Positions 35,767 to 45,032 of a stretch of 64,000 nt of DNA are shown here, in pieces. The stretch is taken from positions 1,542,921-1,606,920 of the forward strand of contig CM001438.1 of the NCBI GenBank assembly GCA_000244995.1, read 5' to 3'. Under the pieces are notes generated by a model. The model had not been told where the DNA came from, did not search any database, and worked only from the letters and a program-made list of their open reading frames with translations. The stretch's first letter is position 1; each line of letters begins with the position of its first letter. This stretch comes from Burkholderiales bacterium JOSHI_001 (GTDB lineage Bacteria > Pseudomonadota > Gammaproteobacteria > Burkholderiales > Burkholderiaceae_C). Position numbers and translations under genes: made by a program.

Positions 35767-37334
35767 GCAGCGTCCCCGTTCAGCCGCAGGGCCTGGCGGC
35801 CCAGCGCGCCCAGTTCCCACAGCAGCACCGCGGCCGCCAGCCACAGCAACACGCGGCTGGCATCGCCCGAGGGGGCGTCGGGCACGGCCGCAGCGCCCGC
35901 GCCAGGTGCTGGCAGCGGCTGGGGCAGCACCTGTGATGCGGTCGCACCGCGTTCCACCAGCGCCTGGGCGCCCAGCAGCCGGCGCTGCAACAGGCGTTCC
36001 AGCGCCAGGTTAAGCAGCAGCGGCAGGTCGGGCCCGGGCGCGGCCTGCAGCGCGGCGAAGTCCAGCGCCGTGGCCAGCCGCAGCGGCGTGCCGGCGCGCT
36101 GCACCAGCACCGGTTCACCGCCGGCGGCCAGCAGCACCTGGTCGGCCGGCTGCGCGGCCAGCTGGGCTGCCACCGGCAGCGCCTGGGACTGCAGCGCTGG
36201 CGTGAGCGCCACCGAGGCGCCCCATTGCAACGGTTGCAGCTGGCGGGTGGTGGTTTGCGTGGCCAGCACGTCCAGCGTGGGCCGGGCGGGTGAGGCCAGA
36301 GTCGCGGTGGACCCACAGGTCACCTGGGCTGCGACGGCGGCGCCGGACGCCGCGGCATCGACCAGGGCCAGCGCCGGGTGCGCCGCCACCGCAGCGCGCA
36401 GTGCCGACGGGCAGGCGGGGTCCACCGCCACGGCCTGCGGCGCCAGGGCGTCCAGCGCCAGCTCCAGCGTGTCGTCTTCCACCAAGGCGTCGGCAGGCTG
36501 CAGCCTGGCGCGGACGCGGCCGGTGCGTGGCAGCGTCAGCGCCACCTGGGCGCTCGAGCCGGGCGCCAGCTTTTGCTCGGCGCGCCAGAGTTCACCGGCG
36601 TCGCCGGCCAGCACCAGCGTGCGCGTCGCGGTGCCCTGGCCGCCGTTGTGCAGCGTGACCACCAGGTCCAGGCGCTGCGGGTCGTCCGGCCGGCGCTGCG
36701 CGGACAGGCGCTGCAGCCCGACGTTGCCTTGCGCCGAACCCACCAGCACCAGGTGGTCGGGCCGGCGCGCCGGTGCGGGCCAGTCCAGCAGGCGCGGGTG
36801 AGCGCCGTCGGTCAGCAGCCAGTGCGAGCGCCGGGCGTCCAGCAGCGCCGCCGGCGGCACGCCGGGTGCGGGTTGCCCCGGGCCTGCGGCGCGCTGCATG
36901 AGGCGCTGCAGCAGCGCGTCGTCCGAGCCGTGCTGCTGCACCCAGGGCTCACTCAGGGTGCGCACGGCCACCTCGGTGGCCCCGGACGCGGCCAACTGGG
37001 CGCGCGCCTGGGCCATGGCCAGGGCCAGCCGGCGGCCGGCGGGTTCGAGTGTCAGCAGGCTGAGCGAGTCGTCCACCCACAGCGTCACCGGCCGTTCGCG
37101 GCCCAGCCCCTGGGGCTGGGCCAGCGCCAGCACCAGCAGGCCGGCCCACAGCGCGCGGCGCCGCCAGGCCGGGTCGTGGGGGCCGGGCCGGCCCGACGCG
37201 GCGGAACGGGCCGAGGCGCCTTGCCACAGCGACAGCTGGGCCACCGGCACCGCCTGCCGGTGCCGGCCACCGCGATGCAACCAGCGGATCAGCGGCAGCA
37301 GGGCCAGCGCCAGCAACCATCCGGGCGAAGCCAT
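35763..37334 (-). CDS. BatA-like membrane protein with degenerate VWA domain
   Basis: A 523-residue protein starting MASPGWLLALALLPLIRWLHRGG, the N-terminal two-helix hallmark of BatA-type proteins, with helix 2 at about 60-80. A VWA-like domain begins LWVDDSLSLL (still D-x-S-x-S) but is short. A beta-sandwich-like middle and a C-terminal membrane helix (LLWLAAAVLLWELGAL) follow. In Bat/Mxa systems such proteins act with MoxR ATPases on envelope protein assembly. ATG 37334 is 2 bp from the DUF58 stop; a GTG at 37340 would overlap that stop. Confidence 0.8.
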   Translation of the reverse strand: MASPGWLLALALLPLIRWLHRGGRHRQAVPVAQLSLWQGASARSAASGRPGPHDPAWRRRALWAGLLVLALAQPQGLGRERPVTLWVDDSLSLLTLEPAGRRLALAMAQARAQLAASGATEVAVRTLSEPWVQQHGSDDALLQRLMQRAAGPGQPAPGVPPAALLDARRSHWLLTDGAHPRLLDWPAPARRPDHLVLVGSAQGNVGLQRLSAQRRPDDPQRLDLVVTLHNGGQGTATRTLVLAGDAGELWRAEQKLAPGSSAQVALTLPRTGRVRARLQPADALVEDDTLELALDALAPQAVAVDPACPSALRAAVAAHPALALVDAAASGAAVAAQVTCGSTATLASPARPTLDVLATQTTTRQLQPLQWGASVALTPALQSQALPVAAQLAAQPADQVLLAAGGEPVLVQRAGTPLRLATALDFAALQAAPGPDLPLLLNLALERLLQRRLLGAQALVERGATASQVLPQPLPAPGAGAAAVPDAPSGDASRVLLWLAAAVLLWELGALGRQALRLNGDAA

Positions 37335-37336
37335 GG

Positions 37337-38242
37337 TCACAGGTGCCGCCGCGCCCGCAGCAGGTGGTCCAGCAGGGTGCGCTGCCAAGCGTGGGCCGTG
37401 TCCCAATCGGTGAAGGCGATGCCACTGCGGGCGCAGAAGGCGCGCAGCCGCTCGGCCTGGGCCTGGCGTTCGCCGGCGGCGCCGGCCAGGGCCGCCTCGT
37501 CCACCCAGGCCGGGCGTCGCTGGCCGGTTTCCATGTCCAGCAGGTCCAGTTCGCCGCGCAGGGCCAGCCGGGTTTCATCGGCCGAGCGCAGCTGCACGGC
37601 ATGCAGCGCCGCGCCCTGCTGCAGCAGGGCGGTCAGGTCACGCTGCACCCCGCCGTCAGACAGGAAGTCGCTGAGCACGAAGACCGAACTGGCGCCGTGC
37701 AGGTGGCGCCCGCAGGCGCCCAGTTCGGTGCGCTCGCCGCGGGGCGCCGGCTGCAGGCTGGCCAGCAGCCGCGCCAGGGCCGCGTAGTGGTGCTGACCGC
37801 GCCCGCGCGGGCACTGGGCCAGCACGCGCGCCCCCACCACCACCAGGCCCACGCGGTGGCCCGCCTGCAGCAGCGCATAGGCCAGGCCGGCGGCCATGCA
37901 GCGGGCCGCCTGCCAGTGGGCGGCGTCCAGCGCCGCCATGGACGAACTGGCGTCCAGCACCAGGTGCCAGTCCGACACCGATTCGGCCTCGAACTGCCGC
38001 ATGATGGGGCGCTGCGCGCGCGCGCTTTGCCGCCAGTCGATGTGGCGCACCTCGTCCCCGGGCACATAGTCGCGGTGGTCCAGGTGCTGCAGGCCCACGC
38101 CGGCGCGCCGCGTCAGGCCCTGGGCCCCGGGGGCGCGCGGCAGGCGTTCGGCCAGCAGTTGTGCCGCCACGCCGGCGAAGGCCCGCAGTTGCGGCTCGCC
38201 AGGCAGTGCGCCGGGGCGGTCAGGCAAGGCGGGCTCCACCAC
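37337..38242 (-). CDS. DUF58 (MxaS-like) protein
   Basis: 301 residues with the DUF58 core YVPGDEVRHIDWRQSARAQR followed by a VWA-like part, LVLDASSSMAALD (D-x-S-x-S). DUF58 proteins almost always follow a MoxR ATPase gene, as here; MxaS of methylotrophs belongs to the same family. Soluble, with no membrane helix. The start is GTG 38242 (the next codon is also GTG), 54 bp after moxR, the longest gap in the operon. Confidence 0.87.
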   Translation of the reverse strand: MVEPALPDRPGALPGEPQLRAFAGVAAQLLAERLPRAPGAQGLTRRAGVGLQHLDHRDYVPGDEVRHIDWRQSARAQRPIMRQFEAESVSDWHLVLDASSSMAALDAAHWQAARCMAAGLAYALLQAGHRVGLVVVGARVLAQCPRGRGQHHYAALARLLASLQPAPRGERTELGACGRHLHGASSVFVLSDFLSDGGVQRDLTALLQQGAALHAVQLRSADETRLALRGELDLLDMETGQRRPAWVDEAALAGAAGERQAQAERLRAFCARSGIAFTDWDTAHAWQRTLLDHLLRARRHL

Positions 38243-38296
38243 GTTGCGCGATGCCCATCGGGTGGTGGGCAGGGCGCGGCCCGGCCGGCTTGGCGC

Positions 38297-39292
38297 TCAA
38301 ACCCGCTGGCGCCATCCGTCAAGCACCGTGCCCAGCACGGCGTCCACGTCCAGCCCGTCGAGCTCGCTTTCCAGGCGCAGCAGCACGCGGTGGCGCAGCA
38401 CCGGCAGCGCCACGGCCTGCAGGTCGTCCACGTCCACATGCGGCCGGCCCGCCATCAGCGCCCGCACGCGCGCAGCGCGCACCACGGCCTGCAGCGCCCG
38501 CGGGCTGGCGCCGTAACGGATGTGCCGCTGCGGCGTGGCGCCGTCCGGCGCGGGCTGGGTGGCCACGACCAGGTCCACCGCCGCTTCCTTGGCCCGGTCG
38601 CCCAGCAGCACGGCGCGGCACAGGCGGGTGATGCCCAGCACCTGCGCGGCATTGGCGATGGGCTGCACCGCGTCCGAAGGTTCGCTGTCCAGCGACACCT
38701 CCAGCAAAGCGCGCAAGGCGCTGCGGGCCGGGAAGGGCATGCTCAGCTTGAACATGAAGCGGTCCAGCTGCGCCTCGGGCAGCGGGTAGGTGCCTTCCAG
38801 CTCGATCGGGTTTTGCGTGGCCAGCACGCAGAAGGGCTCGGGCAGGGCGCGGCCCACCCCGGCGTGGGTGACCTGGTGTTCCTGCATGGCCTCCAGCAGG
38901 GCCGCCTGGGTGCGTGGCGTGGCGCGGTTGATTTCGTCCACCAGCACCAGCTGGGCGAACACCGGTCCCGGGCGGAACTGGAAGCCCGCGGCGGCCCCGC
39001 CGCTGCCGGCGTAGATTTCGGCGCCGGTGATGTCGGCCGGCATCAGGTCGGGGGTGCATTGCACGCGCGACCACTGCAGCCCCAGCGCTGCGGCCAGCGC
39101 CTTGGCCAGGTGGGTCTTGCCCAGCCCCGGCAAACCTTCGATGAGCACATGCCCGCCTGCAAAGATGGCGGTGACGAGTTGGGCCACCAGCTCGTCCTGG
39201 CCGACGATCACCCGGCCCAGCAGGCCGCGCAGGTCCGCCAGCGTGCGGTGGGCGTCGGCGAATGCGCGGTCGGAGACTGGAGGGGCGGTCAT
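38297..39292 (-). CDS. MoxR-family AAA+ ATPase
   Basis: A 331-residue AAA+ chaperone: Walker A EGLPGLGKTHLAKAL, Walker B LVLVDEINRATPRTQAALLEAM, sensor 1 VLATQNPIELEGTYPLPEAQLDRF and sensor 2 YGASPRALQAVV. MoxR proteins work with VWA proteins to activate or insert metal into exported or membrane enzymes, such as methanol dehydrogenase maturation. Here three VWA-type partners follow in the same operon. The ATG overlaps the preceding stop (ATGA). Confidence 0.93.
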   Translation of the reverse strand: MTAPPVSDRAFADAHRTLADLRGLLGRVIVGQDELVAQLVTAIFAGGHVLIEGLPGLGKTHLAKALAAALGLQWSRVQCTPDLMPADITGAEIYAGSGGAAAGFQFRPGPVFAQLVLVDEINRATPRTQAALLEAMQEHQVTHAGVGRALPEPFCVLATQNPIELEGTYPLPEAQLDRFMFKLSMPFPARSALRALLEVSLDSEPSDAVQPIANAAQVLGITRLCRAVLLGDRAKEAAVDLVVATQPAPDGATPQRHIRYGASPRALQAVVRAARVRALMAGRPHVDVDDLQAVALPVLRHRVLLRLESELDGLDVDAVLGTVLDGWRQRV

Positions 39293-40440
39293 CGGCTGCT
39301 GCGCGTGATCGCCTTCATCCATGCTTGTACATAGCTCGATTCGGTTGGGGTCAGCCGCGCATCGCGGTCGGCCGGCGGGGCCGTGGCCGGCGCCGCGATC
39401 GGCAGCGCGGACGCATCGGGCCGTCGTTCCGGCTGCGATTCATCATACGTGGCCCCCTGGGCCATGTCAGCCTGCCTCTGGGGGGGCGCATCGGTCGCCG
39501 CCAGTGCCACTTCGCGCAGCGCGACGGCCGGTGCACGGGTGCGGCCTGGCGCGGTGCTGCTGTGCTCGTCAACGCTTTTTCCGGCGCCCTGGCCGGTGCC
39601 CGCGGTGGCGCCGGAAGCCGCCGTGGCGCCGGGCGGCGTGGCCGCCGGGACGCCATCGCCGGCGGCCGGGGCGGCGCCGGCCTGGGCGAGGCCGCCCGCG
39701 CGAACCTCATTGGCGGGCCTGGGGGCTGCACCGGCCGAGGCCCCCGACGAGGCCGCCGCGCCGCCGGCGGGACCCGCCTGGCCGGAAGCGCCCCGCGCCG
39801 CGTCCTGCGGTTCGCGGCGGCGCAGGGCCTGTGACAGTTCACCGGCCAGGTCCTGCAGCCCGGGTGCGGACGCCGCCGCCAGCCCGTCCGTCGAGGGACG
39901 CGCGGCGGCCAGGGCCGTGTCAGGCGCAGGCACCGGCCGCCTTGGTGGGCGAGGCGGCGACAGCGTGGCCACCGCGGCCAGCAGGCCCGCGCACACCGCC
40001 AGCGCCAACACCGGCCGCGCCCCGCCCTCGGCCGGCGGCCTGTGGGCCAGCTGGCGCAGGGCGGGCGGCACCCGTGCGGTGGCCCAGTCCTGCAGCCAGG
40101 CCACGGCGCCGGGGTCCGCGGCCTGGTGGCGCCCCTGGTTCAGGTCCAGCCAGGTGGAAAAGGCGCTCGCCCCGCCCAGGTGGCGGTCGGCCCACAGGGC
40201 GCAGTCGGTGTCGCCGGGCCGCTGCAGGGCGGCCCAGGCCAGCGCCGCGGCCCAGATGGCGCACAGCAGGGCGGCCAACAGGGGCGGCGCCAGCGGCCCC
40301 AGCCCCAGGTGCCAGGCGGCGGCCAGCAGCAGCAGGCCCGCGCTGCCCCAAGCGGCGCGGCGCACGGCCGCGCCCAGGTGCACCCGCCACAGGTGGCGGC
40401 GCGTCACGGCGATCAGGCTGTCCAGTGTGGCGTCGGGCAC
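39289..40440 (-). CDS. Membrane protein with long Ala/Pro/Gly-rich periplasmic-type tail
   Basis: 383 residues: a basic N-terminus, two or three membrane helices between about 25 and 75 and another near 150, then more than 150 residues of low-complexity Ala/Pro/Gly/Thr sequence, ending in a short ordered motif TPTESSYVQAWMKAI. No family recognised. Similar tethered proteins occur in some MoxR/DUF58/BatA operons. The start is GTG 40440, as GGGAG lies 5-6 nt upstream; it lies 13 bp after the preceding gene. Its stop overlaps moxR (ATGA). Confidence 0.68.
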   Translation of the reverse strand: MPDATLDSLIAVTRRHLWRVHLGAAVRRAAWGSAGLLLLAAAWHLGLGPLAPPLLAALLCAIWAAALAWAALQRPGDTDCALWADRHLGGASAFSTWLDLNQGRHQAADPGAVAWLQDWATARVPPALRQLAHRPPAEGGARPVLALAVCAGLLAAVATLSPPRPPRRPVPAPDTALAAARPSTDGLAAASAPGLQDLAGELSQALRRREPQDAARGASGQAGPAGGAAASSGASAGAAPRPANEVRAGGLAQAGAAPAAGDGVPAATPPGATAASGATAGTGQGAGKSVDEHSSTAPGRTRAPAVALREVALAATDAPPQRQADMAQGATYDESQPERRPDASALPIAAPATAPPADRDARLTPTESSYVQAWMKAITRSSR

Positions 40441-40453
40441 CAAGCGCTCCCAC

Positions 40454-40933
40454 TCAGGCGGGCAGCCAGCCGCTGCGCGCGGCCCACAGCGCGGCGGCCC
40501 CGGCCACGCCGGCCGCACTGGCCAGTGGCAGGGCCAGGTCGCCTCGCGGCAGCCCGCGCCTCAGGGCCTGCCCCAGCCAGGGCAGCGCCAGCGCCACGGC
40601 CACCAGCGAGGCCTCGGTCAAGGCCGGCCGCAGTGCGGCCAGGGCACTGGCCGACCAGGCCAGGACCACCAGGGGCCAGGCTGGCGCCAGAAGGGCCAGT
40701 GCCGCAGCGCCTGCCTGCCGGGCACCGCGCAGGGCGCCCAGGGCCGGGGCCACCAGCGCCAGGCCCATGGCCCGCAGCAACCAGGTGGCCGACAGCGCGT
40801 CGGCCGCGACGCGGGCGGTGTCGCCGCCGCGGTCCAGCACCAGGCGGGTGCTGCCCAGCCACCATGTCGCCAGGGCCAGGGTCAAGAGCAGGCCGGCCAG
40901 CGCCAGCAGGCGACGCAGCCGCGGTTCGCTCAT
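40454..40933 (-). CDS. Small four-helix membrane protein
   Basis: 159 residues, mostly hydrophobic: a first helix LLALAGLLLTLALATWWLG, a short loop with RLVLDRGGDTARVAADALSA (probably periplasmic), and about three more helices. No family recognised. Within the operon it sits where MxaK/MxaA-type small membrane partners occur in methanol-dehydrogenase clusters, but I see no sequence evidence for homology. The ATG overlaps the preceding stop (ATGA). Confidence 0.7.
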   Translation of the reverse strand: MSEPRLRRLLALAGLLLTLALATWWLGSTRLVLDRGGDTARVAADALSATWLLRAMGLALVAPALGALRGARQAGAAALALLAPAWPLVVLAWSASALAALRPALTEASLVAVALALPWLGQALRRGLPRGDLALPLASAAGVAGAAALWAARSGWLPA

Positions 40934-42396
40934 CGCGTGGCCGCCGTCATCAGCAGCCAGCCCTGCGAGCCTGGCGGCACCTGGGCCACGCCGCTCAGGT
41001 CCAGGCGCCACAGCGCCGCAGCGCCTTCGGCGGGCACGCGCGACAGCGCGTCGCGCTCCAGCGCCTGCGCGGCGGGCCGGCCCGTGGCCACCGGCAGCTG
41101 GGTCTGCCCCCCAGGCGCCAGCGCGGGCAGCGCGTGCACCTGGCCGCCGGCGAGCAACCAGCCCGCCGGCCAGGCCATGGTGGCGGTGTTGCGCACCTCG
41201 CGCGTGCCGTCGGCGCGCTGGCCCACCACCAGCGCGCGGTGCACCGGAAAGCTGCCCGCATAGCACAGGGCCATCGACCGGAAGAGGCGGGTGTCGAAGC
41301 GGGCCGCCACCGGCAGGCCGCTGAGCGGGTCGATCTGCAACTGCAGGGCTGCCGCCGTGTTGCAGGGCTGGGCCGACGGCGCCAGGGCCGCCGGCAGCGC
41401 CACCAGGGCCTGGCCGCGGGTTGTGCCCGGGAAGGCCTGGCGGGCCTGGTAGCGTGCCTGCGTGGCGCCGGAATCCGCTTCGCTCCAGATGGCCACCTGC
41501 GATGCGGCCGGCAGCGCGTGCAGGAACAGCAGGGCGGCCCCGGCGCACACGGCCGGCAGCCCCAGCAGCACCGGCAGCGAGGCCGAAAACAGCAGCGCCA
41601 GCGCCAGCGCGGCCCCGCCCGCCGCCACGTACAGGGCCACGGCCTGCCACACCGCAAGGTCGGGCCGCTGCGCATCGTCCAGGCCTGCCGGCGCGGCCAC
41701 CGGCGCCAGCGGCCGGTCCAGCGACGCGTCCAGCAGCGCGGCGGCATCGCCCACCTGGGCGGCGTTCATCAGGCCCTGGCCGCCACAGCCGGCGGCGCCC
41801 TCGAACATGCGGCGTACCCGCTCGTCCTGGTTCACCACCACGATGCGACCGCAGCCCGCGGCGTGGGCCAGCAGCGCTGCCAGTTGCTGCGGGTCCAGCG
41901 CCTGCAGCGTGGCGGCATCCACCACCAGGGCATCGATGCCGGCGTAGGCGCCGGCCTGGCTGGGCAGGTCGTCTGGCGCCAAGGCCACGGGGTGGAAGCC
42001 GCCCAGGCGCAGGCCCGCATCGGCGGACAGCGCCAGGGCCAGCAAGGGCGCCTCGGAGCGCGACAGGCTGAGTTCGCGCGTGACCACCACACCCCCCGGG
42101 GCCTGCAGCGTGAGCGTGATGCCCGACGCGGCCGGCACGGCCAAGCGAAGCCGCTGGGGCCGGCCGGGCTGCAGGTCCAGCGCGGTATGCAGGCCCACCG
42201 CGCCCGCCTGCACCTGCAGCGTGGCCGACAGCGCGGTGTCGCTGCCCACCCGCAGGTCCAGTTCGGTGCCGCGGCCGGGCCGGCTCCAGCCCTTCCAGGC
42301 GGGCGTCGCGGAAAGTTCGATGCGCGGCGCGGCGCCGGCCGGCCCGCCGCAGCACAGCGCCAGCCCCAGCAGCAAGGGCAGCAGGCGGCGCGTCAC
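40930..42396 (-). CDS. Exported membrane-anchored protein of unknown function
   Basis: 488 residues: a signal peptide (MTRRLLPLLLGLALCCGG, cleaved near AGA), a roughly 220-residue periplasmic alpha/beta region containing IDALVVDAATLQAL and RIVVVNQDERVRRMFEG, reminiscent of GATase-like Rossmann segments, two membrane helices (about 245-300), then a beta-rich C-terminal domain with three cysteines overall in conserved-looking positions. The start is GTG 42396, 4 bp after the toroid gene. It may present the secreted toroid protein to the MoxR/VWA apparatus; that is inference from gene order. Confidence 0.7.
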   Translation of the reverse strand: MTRRLLPLLLGLALCCGGPAGAAPRIELSATPAWKGWSRPGRGTELDLRVGSDTALSATLQVQAGAVGLHTALDLQPGRPQRLRLAVPAASGITLTLQAPGGVVVTRELSLSRSEAPLLALALSADAGLRLGGFHPVALAPDDLPSQAGAYAGIDALVVDAATLQALDPQQLAALLAHAAGCGRIVVVNQDERVRRMFEGAAGCGGQGLMNAAQVGDAAALLDASLDRPLAPVAAPAGLDDAQRPDLAVWQAVALYVAAGGAALALALLFSASLPVLLGLPAVCAGAALLFLHALPAASQVAIWSEADSGATQARYQARQAFPGTTRGQALVALPAALAPSAQPCNTAAALQLQIDPLSGLPVAARFDTRLFRSMALCYAGSFPVHRALVVGQRADGTREVRNTATMAWPAGWLLAGGQVHALPALAPGGQTQLPVATGRPAAQALERDALSRVPAEGAAALWRLDLSGVAQVPPGSQGWLLMTAATR

Positions 42397-42400
42397 CGCG

Positions 42401-43489
42401 TCACTTCAGCACGTGCTCGAGGGCAATGACCGACCAGGCGGTGACGAGCTGCGGCCGGTCTTCCCACCAGGCGTTGCTCTCGGTGTTGGCCCAGCTGCCG
42501 TCGGCCGCCTGCAAGCTGAGCAGCTTCTGCGCCAGTTCATTGCGCCAGTTGCGGCGCTGGCCCTTGCCGTCGACGAAGCTGTCTTCGCCATAGGCGGACA
42601 TCACCTTGGCAAAGGCGTTGTAGAAGTAGAACAGGCCGTGCTTCTTGTTCGTGCCCGGATTGACCTCCAGGGTGAAGTTGGCCGTCATCCATTTGTAGGC
42701 GGCCTGCACGCGCGGGTCGGTCTTGTCCACGCCGGCGAACAGCAGGCTCAGCATGCCGGCGGCGGTCATGCCGCCGTAGGACGAGGTGCCGTTCTCGTAT
42801 TCCGGCGGGTTGGCGCCGGGTTGGTAGGCGAAGCCGCCGTCGTTGGCAGCCCACTTCTGGTCGTTGCTCTCGGTGCGGTTCTGGGTGCGGTTCACGAAGC
42901 TCAGCGCCTTCTGCCAGACCGGGTCCTTGGGGTCGGTGGCCGCGGCCTTCAGGCCTTCCAGCACGATGTAGACATTGGACAGGTCGGGGCGCTCGCCGCC
43001 GCCGTAGCCGATGCCGCCGTAGTAGCGGTGGTCGGGCGCATAGCCTTCGCCCTCGTCCACCTGGTGGGCGGCCAGGAACTTGCGCGCCGCCGCCAGGATG
43101 GGTTCGTACTTCGGGTTCTTGGTGGCCGCCAGGGCGTTCATGGCCACGGCGGTGTTGTAGGCCGTGGACTGCAGCGTGGAGCTGATGGAGCCGTCCGGCT
43201 TGGCGTTGGTCACCAGGAATTCGACCGGCCGGGTGATGAAGGCGCCGTCGCTTTCGTTGTAGTTGGACGGGCTTTCCAGGAAGGCCCGCAGCGCCAGCGC
43301 GGTGATGCCCACCGACTTGAAGATCGAGCCGTCGGGCGCCTGCTGGCCGCGCAGGTAGTGCAGGCCACCGGCGATGGCGCGCACCACGCGGCGCTGCAGT
43401 GCCGGGTCCATCTTGTCGGCGGCGTGCGCGGCCGGCAGCGTCAGCAAGCCCGCGGCGGGCAGGGCCAGGACATGGCGTCGTTTCATCAT
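42401..43489 (-). CDS. Secreted prenyltransferase/squalene-oxidase-repeat (alpha/alpha toroid) protein
   Basis: 362 residues. A twin-Arg-like signal (MKRRHVLALPAAGLL) ending at AHA is followed by repeated helical pairs with YLRGQQAPDGSIF, YNTAVAMNALAA, NVYIVLEGLKAA and a final LLSLQAADGSWANT...TAWSVIALEHVL. This is the repeat pattern of the squalene-cyclase/prenyltransferase toroid. The D-x-D-D motif of triterpene cyclases is absent, so a catalytic cyclase role is unlikely; a binding or polymer-processing role is open. The C-terminal repeat closely resembles that of the dockerin-bearing protein at 49013-50656. ATG 43489 has GGAGA upstream and overlaps the previous stop. Confidence 0.85.
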   Translation of the reverse strand: MMKRRHVLALPAAGLLTLPAAHAADKMDPALQRRVVRAIAGGLHYLRGQQAPDGSIFKSVGITALALRAFLESPSNYNESDGAFITRPVEFLVTNAKPDGSISSTLQSTAYNTAVAMNALAATKNPKYEPILAAARKFLAAHQVDEGEGYAPDHRYYGGIGYGGGERPDLSNVYIVLEGLKAAATDPKDPVWQKALSFVNRTQNRTESNDQKWAANDGGFAYQPGANPPEYENGTSSYGGMTAAGMLSLLFAGVDKTDPRVQAAYKWMTANFTLEVNPGTNKKHGLFYFYNAFAKVMSAYGEDSFVDGKGQRRNWRNELAQKLLSLQAADGSWANTESNAWWEDRPQLVTAWSVIALEHVLK

Positions 43490-44220
43490 GGGGGGTTCTC
43501 CGTCAGGGGTATGGCGTGGTCGGCGCCCTGGCGTCGCTGCAGCGCGACCAGGGCCAGTGTGAGCACCGCGCAGGCCGCGGCATAGACCGCAGCCAGGTGG
43601 CCGGCTTGCGGGTAGTTCACCGGCAGTGCGGCCAGGTTGGCGTTCTGGTACAGCCAGGCCGTGCGCAGCAGGTCCAGGCCACCGGCCACGGCCAGGTGGG
43701 TGAGCGGGCTGGTGGCCACCAGTATGTCCAGGGCGGTTTCGTGGCGGGCACTGGCCAGTTCGGCCGCCGGGCCCAGCCACAAGGGCGCGGCGCCGGCCAG
43801 CGCCAGCAACAGCATGGCGGCGATACCGGCGGCCCAGCGGGCGGCCTGGGCGTCGGGGGACCCGGTGGCCTCGGGCTGCCAGCCGGCCTGCAGGCCCGCG
43901 GCCAGGGCATGCGTGAGCAGCAGGATGGGCAGCAACATGGCACACACCGGCAGCAGCAGCGCAGGCGGTGCGCCCTGACCCAGCAGCGCCATCGCCAGGC
44001 CCGCCAGCAGCGTGGCCGCCAGCGACCAGACCAGCGTCCTGCCCAGCGTGCGCAGCGGCGTCGCGGCTGCACCGGGCCAGAACAGCGGCGCCAGCAGCGC
44101 CACCACCGATGCCACCATCACCCGCAAGGCCGAGGGTTGCGGATCGGGCGCCAGGGCGCCGAAGGCGGCCAGCACCAGCAGGCTGGCCACCAGCAGCAGG
44201 ACCATGCGCAGGAAAATCAC
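43486..44220 (-). CDS. Polytopic membrane protein of unknown function
   Basis: 244 residues with about six membrane helices, starting at helix 1 (MVLLLVASLLVLAAFGAL). Between the last helices is LDILVATSPLTHLAVAGGLDLLRTAWLYQNANL, a loop style seen in ABC-2-type permeases, but no partner ATPase is adjacent. The start is GTG 44220, overlapping the YdjY gene stop (GTGA); the ATG five codons later is possible. The stop overlaps the toroid gene start. Confidence 0.7.
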   Translation of the reverse strand: MIFLRMVLLLVASLLVLAAFGALAPDPQPSALRVMVASVVALLAPLFWPGAAATPLRTLGRTLVWSLAATLLAGLAMALLGQGAPPALLLPVCAMLLPILLLTHALAAGLQAGWQPEATGSPDAQAARWAAGIAAMLLLALAGAAPLWLGPAAELASARHETALDILVATSPLTHLAVAGGLDLLRTAWLYQNANLAALPVNYPQAGHLAAVYAAACAVLTLALVALQRRQGADHAIPLTENPP

Positions 44221-45032
44221 TTCTTGCCGCTTCCCGCCTCGACGATCAGTTCCACCGCCGTGCCCGGCGCAGGCAGCATGGCGTGGCCACGCACCGAGCC
44301 GTAGGCGCCCAGGCCGATGGGCGCGACGGATTCGATGATGGTGTTGGGGTCGTGCACGAAGCCGATCAGCGTGCCGGTGTCGTCCGGCGTGAAGCGGCCC
44401 CGCGCGTCCGACGCCGGCGCCCCGACGTAGGCCCATTCCACCGTGGCCGGGTCGACGCCGGCTTCGGGGTTCAGCAGCACCTGGGCAGCGGGCAGCAGGC
44501 GGCGCTGGCCGGCGTCGGTCCAGGCCACCGACAGACGCACCCGCGGCCCGATGAGCTGGGGCACCCGGCGGTAGCTGCGGGCGGCTACGCCGGCGGGGTC
44601 GCGCTCCAGCCCCACCAGGATGCAGGCCAGGTTGAATTCACTGCCGCGGGCGTTCAGCTCCAGCAGGGTTTCGTAGGCCTTCATGCCGCGGGCACTGGTG
44701 GCCAGGTACTCCAGCGGCTTGTTGACCACGTTCACCCGCCCCGGCACGACGAAGCTGCCGGCGCGCTTGTCGACCACGATGCTGCCGATCTGGAAGCGTT
44801 CGTTGCCCAGGGGCTTGATGTCGATCGGCGGCGGCGCAGGCCGGCCGGGCGCACTGGCGGCGCCGGCTGTGCTGGCAGCACTGGCGGCACTGGCTGTGCT
44901 GGCCGGTGCCACCGGCGCCACCGGCGCCACCGGCGCTGTGGCCTGCGCCTGGGCCTGCGCCGCCAGCGGCGCGGCAGTCAACGCCGCCAGCATCAGGCCG
45001 GTCCGCCACGCCGGTGCGCGCCGAAGGTTCAT
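44217..45032 (-). CDS. Exported YdjY-domain protein
   Basis: 271 residues: a signal peptide (to about AQAQA), a low-complexity Ala/Pro/Val/Ser linker encoded by 9-bp DNA repeats, then a YdjY-type domain beginning FQIGSIVVDKRAGSFVVPGRVNVVNKPLEYL and continuing with LACILVGLERDP. YdjY domains are found on periplasmic proteins near redox or radical SAM genes, with function unknown. The ATG overlaps the methyltransferase stop (ATGA). Confidence 0.8.
   Translation of the reverse strand: MNLRRAPAWRTGLMLAALTAAPLAAQAQAQATAPVAPVAPVAPASTASAASAASTAGAASAPGRPAPPPIDIKPLGNERFQIGSIVVDKRAGSFVVPGRVNVVNKPLEYLATSARGMKAYETLLELNARGSEFNLACILVGLERDPAGVAARSYRRVPQLIGPRVRLSVAWTDAGQRRLLPAAQVLLNPEAGVDPATVEWAYVGAPASDARGRFTPDDTGTLIGFVHDPNTIIESVAPIGLGAYGSVRGHAMLPAPGTAVELIVEAGSGKK
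44905..44940. repeat. 9-bp tandem repeat inside the YdjY-domain gene
   Basis: About four copies of a GGCGCCACC-like unit encode the PVAPVAPVAP part of the linker in the YdjY protein. Length changes here would alter linker length without a frameshift, so the tract may vary between strains. Confidence 0.6.

Noticed and set aside
42401-43489. Squalene-hopene cyclase or true prenyltransferase enzyme
   Set aside because: The repeat pattern fits, but the D-x-D-D catalytic motif is missing and the protein is exported and only about half the size of squalene-hopene cyclases.
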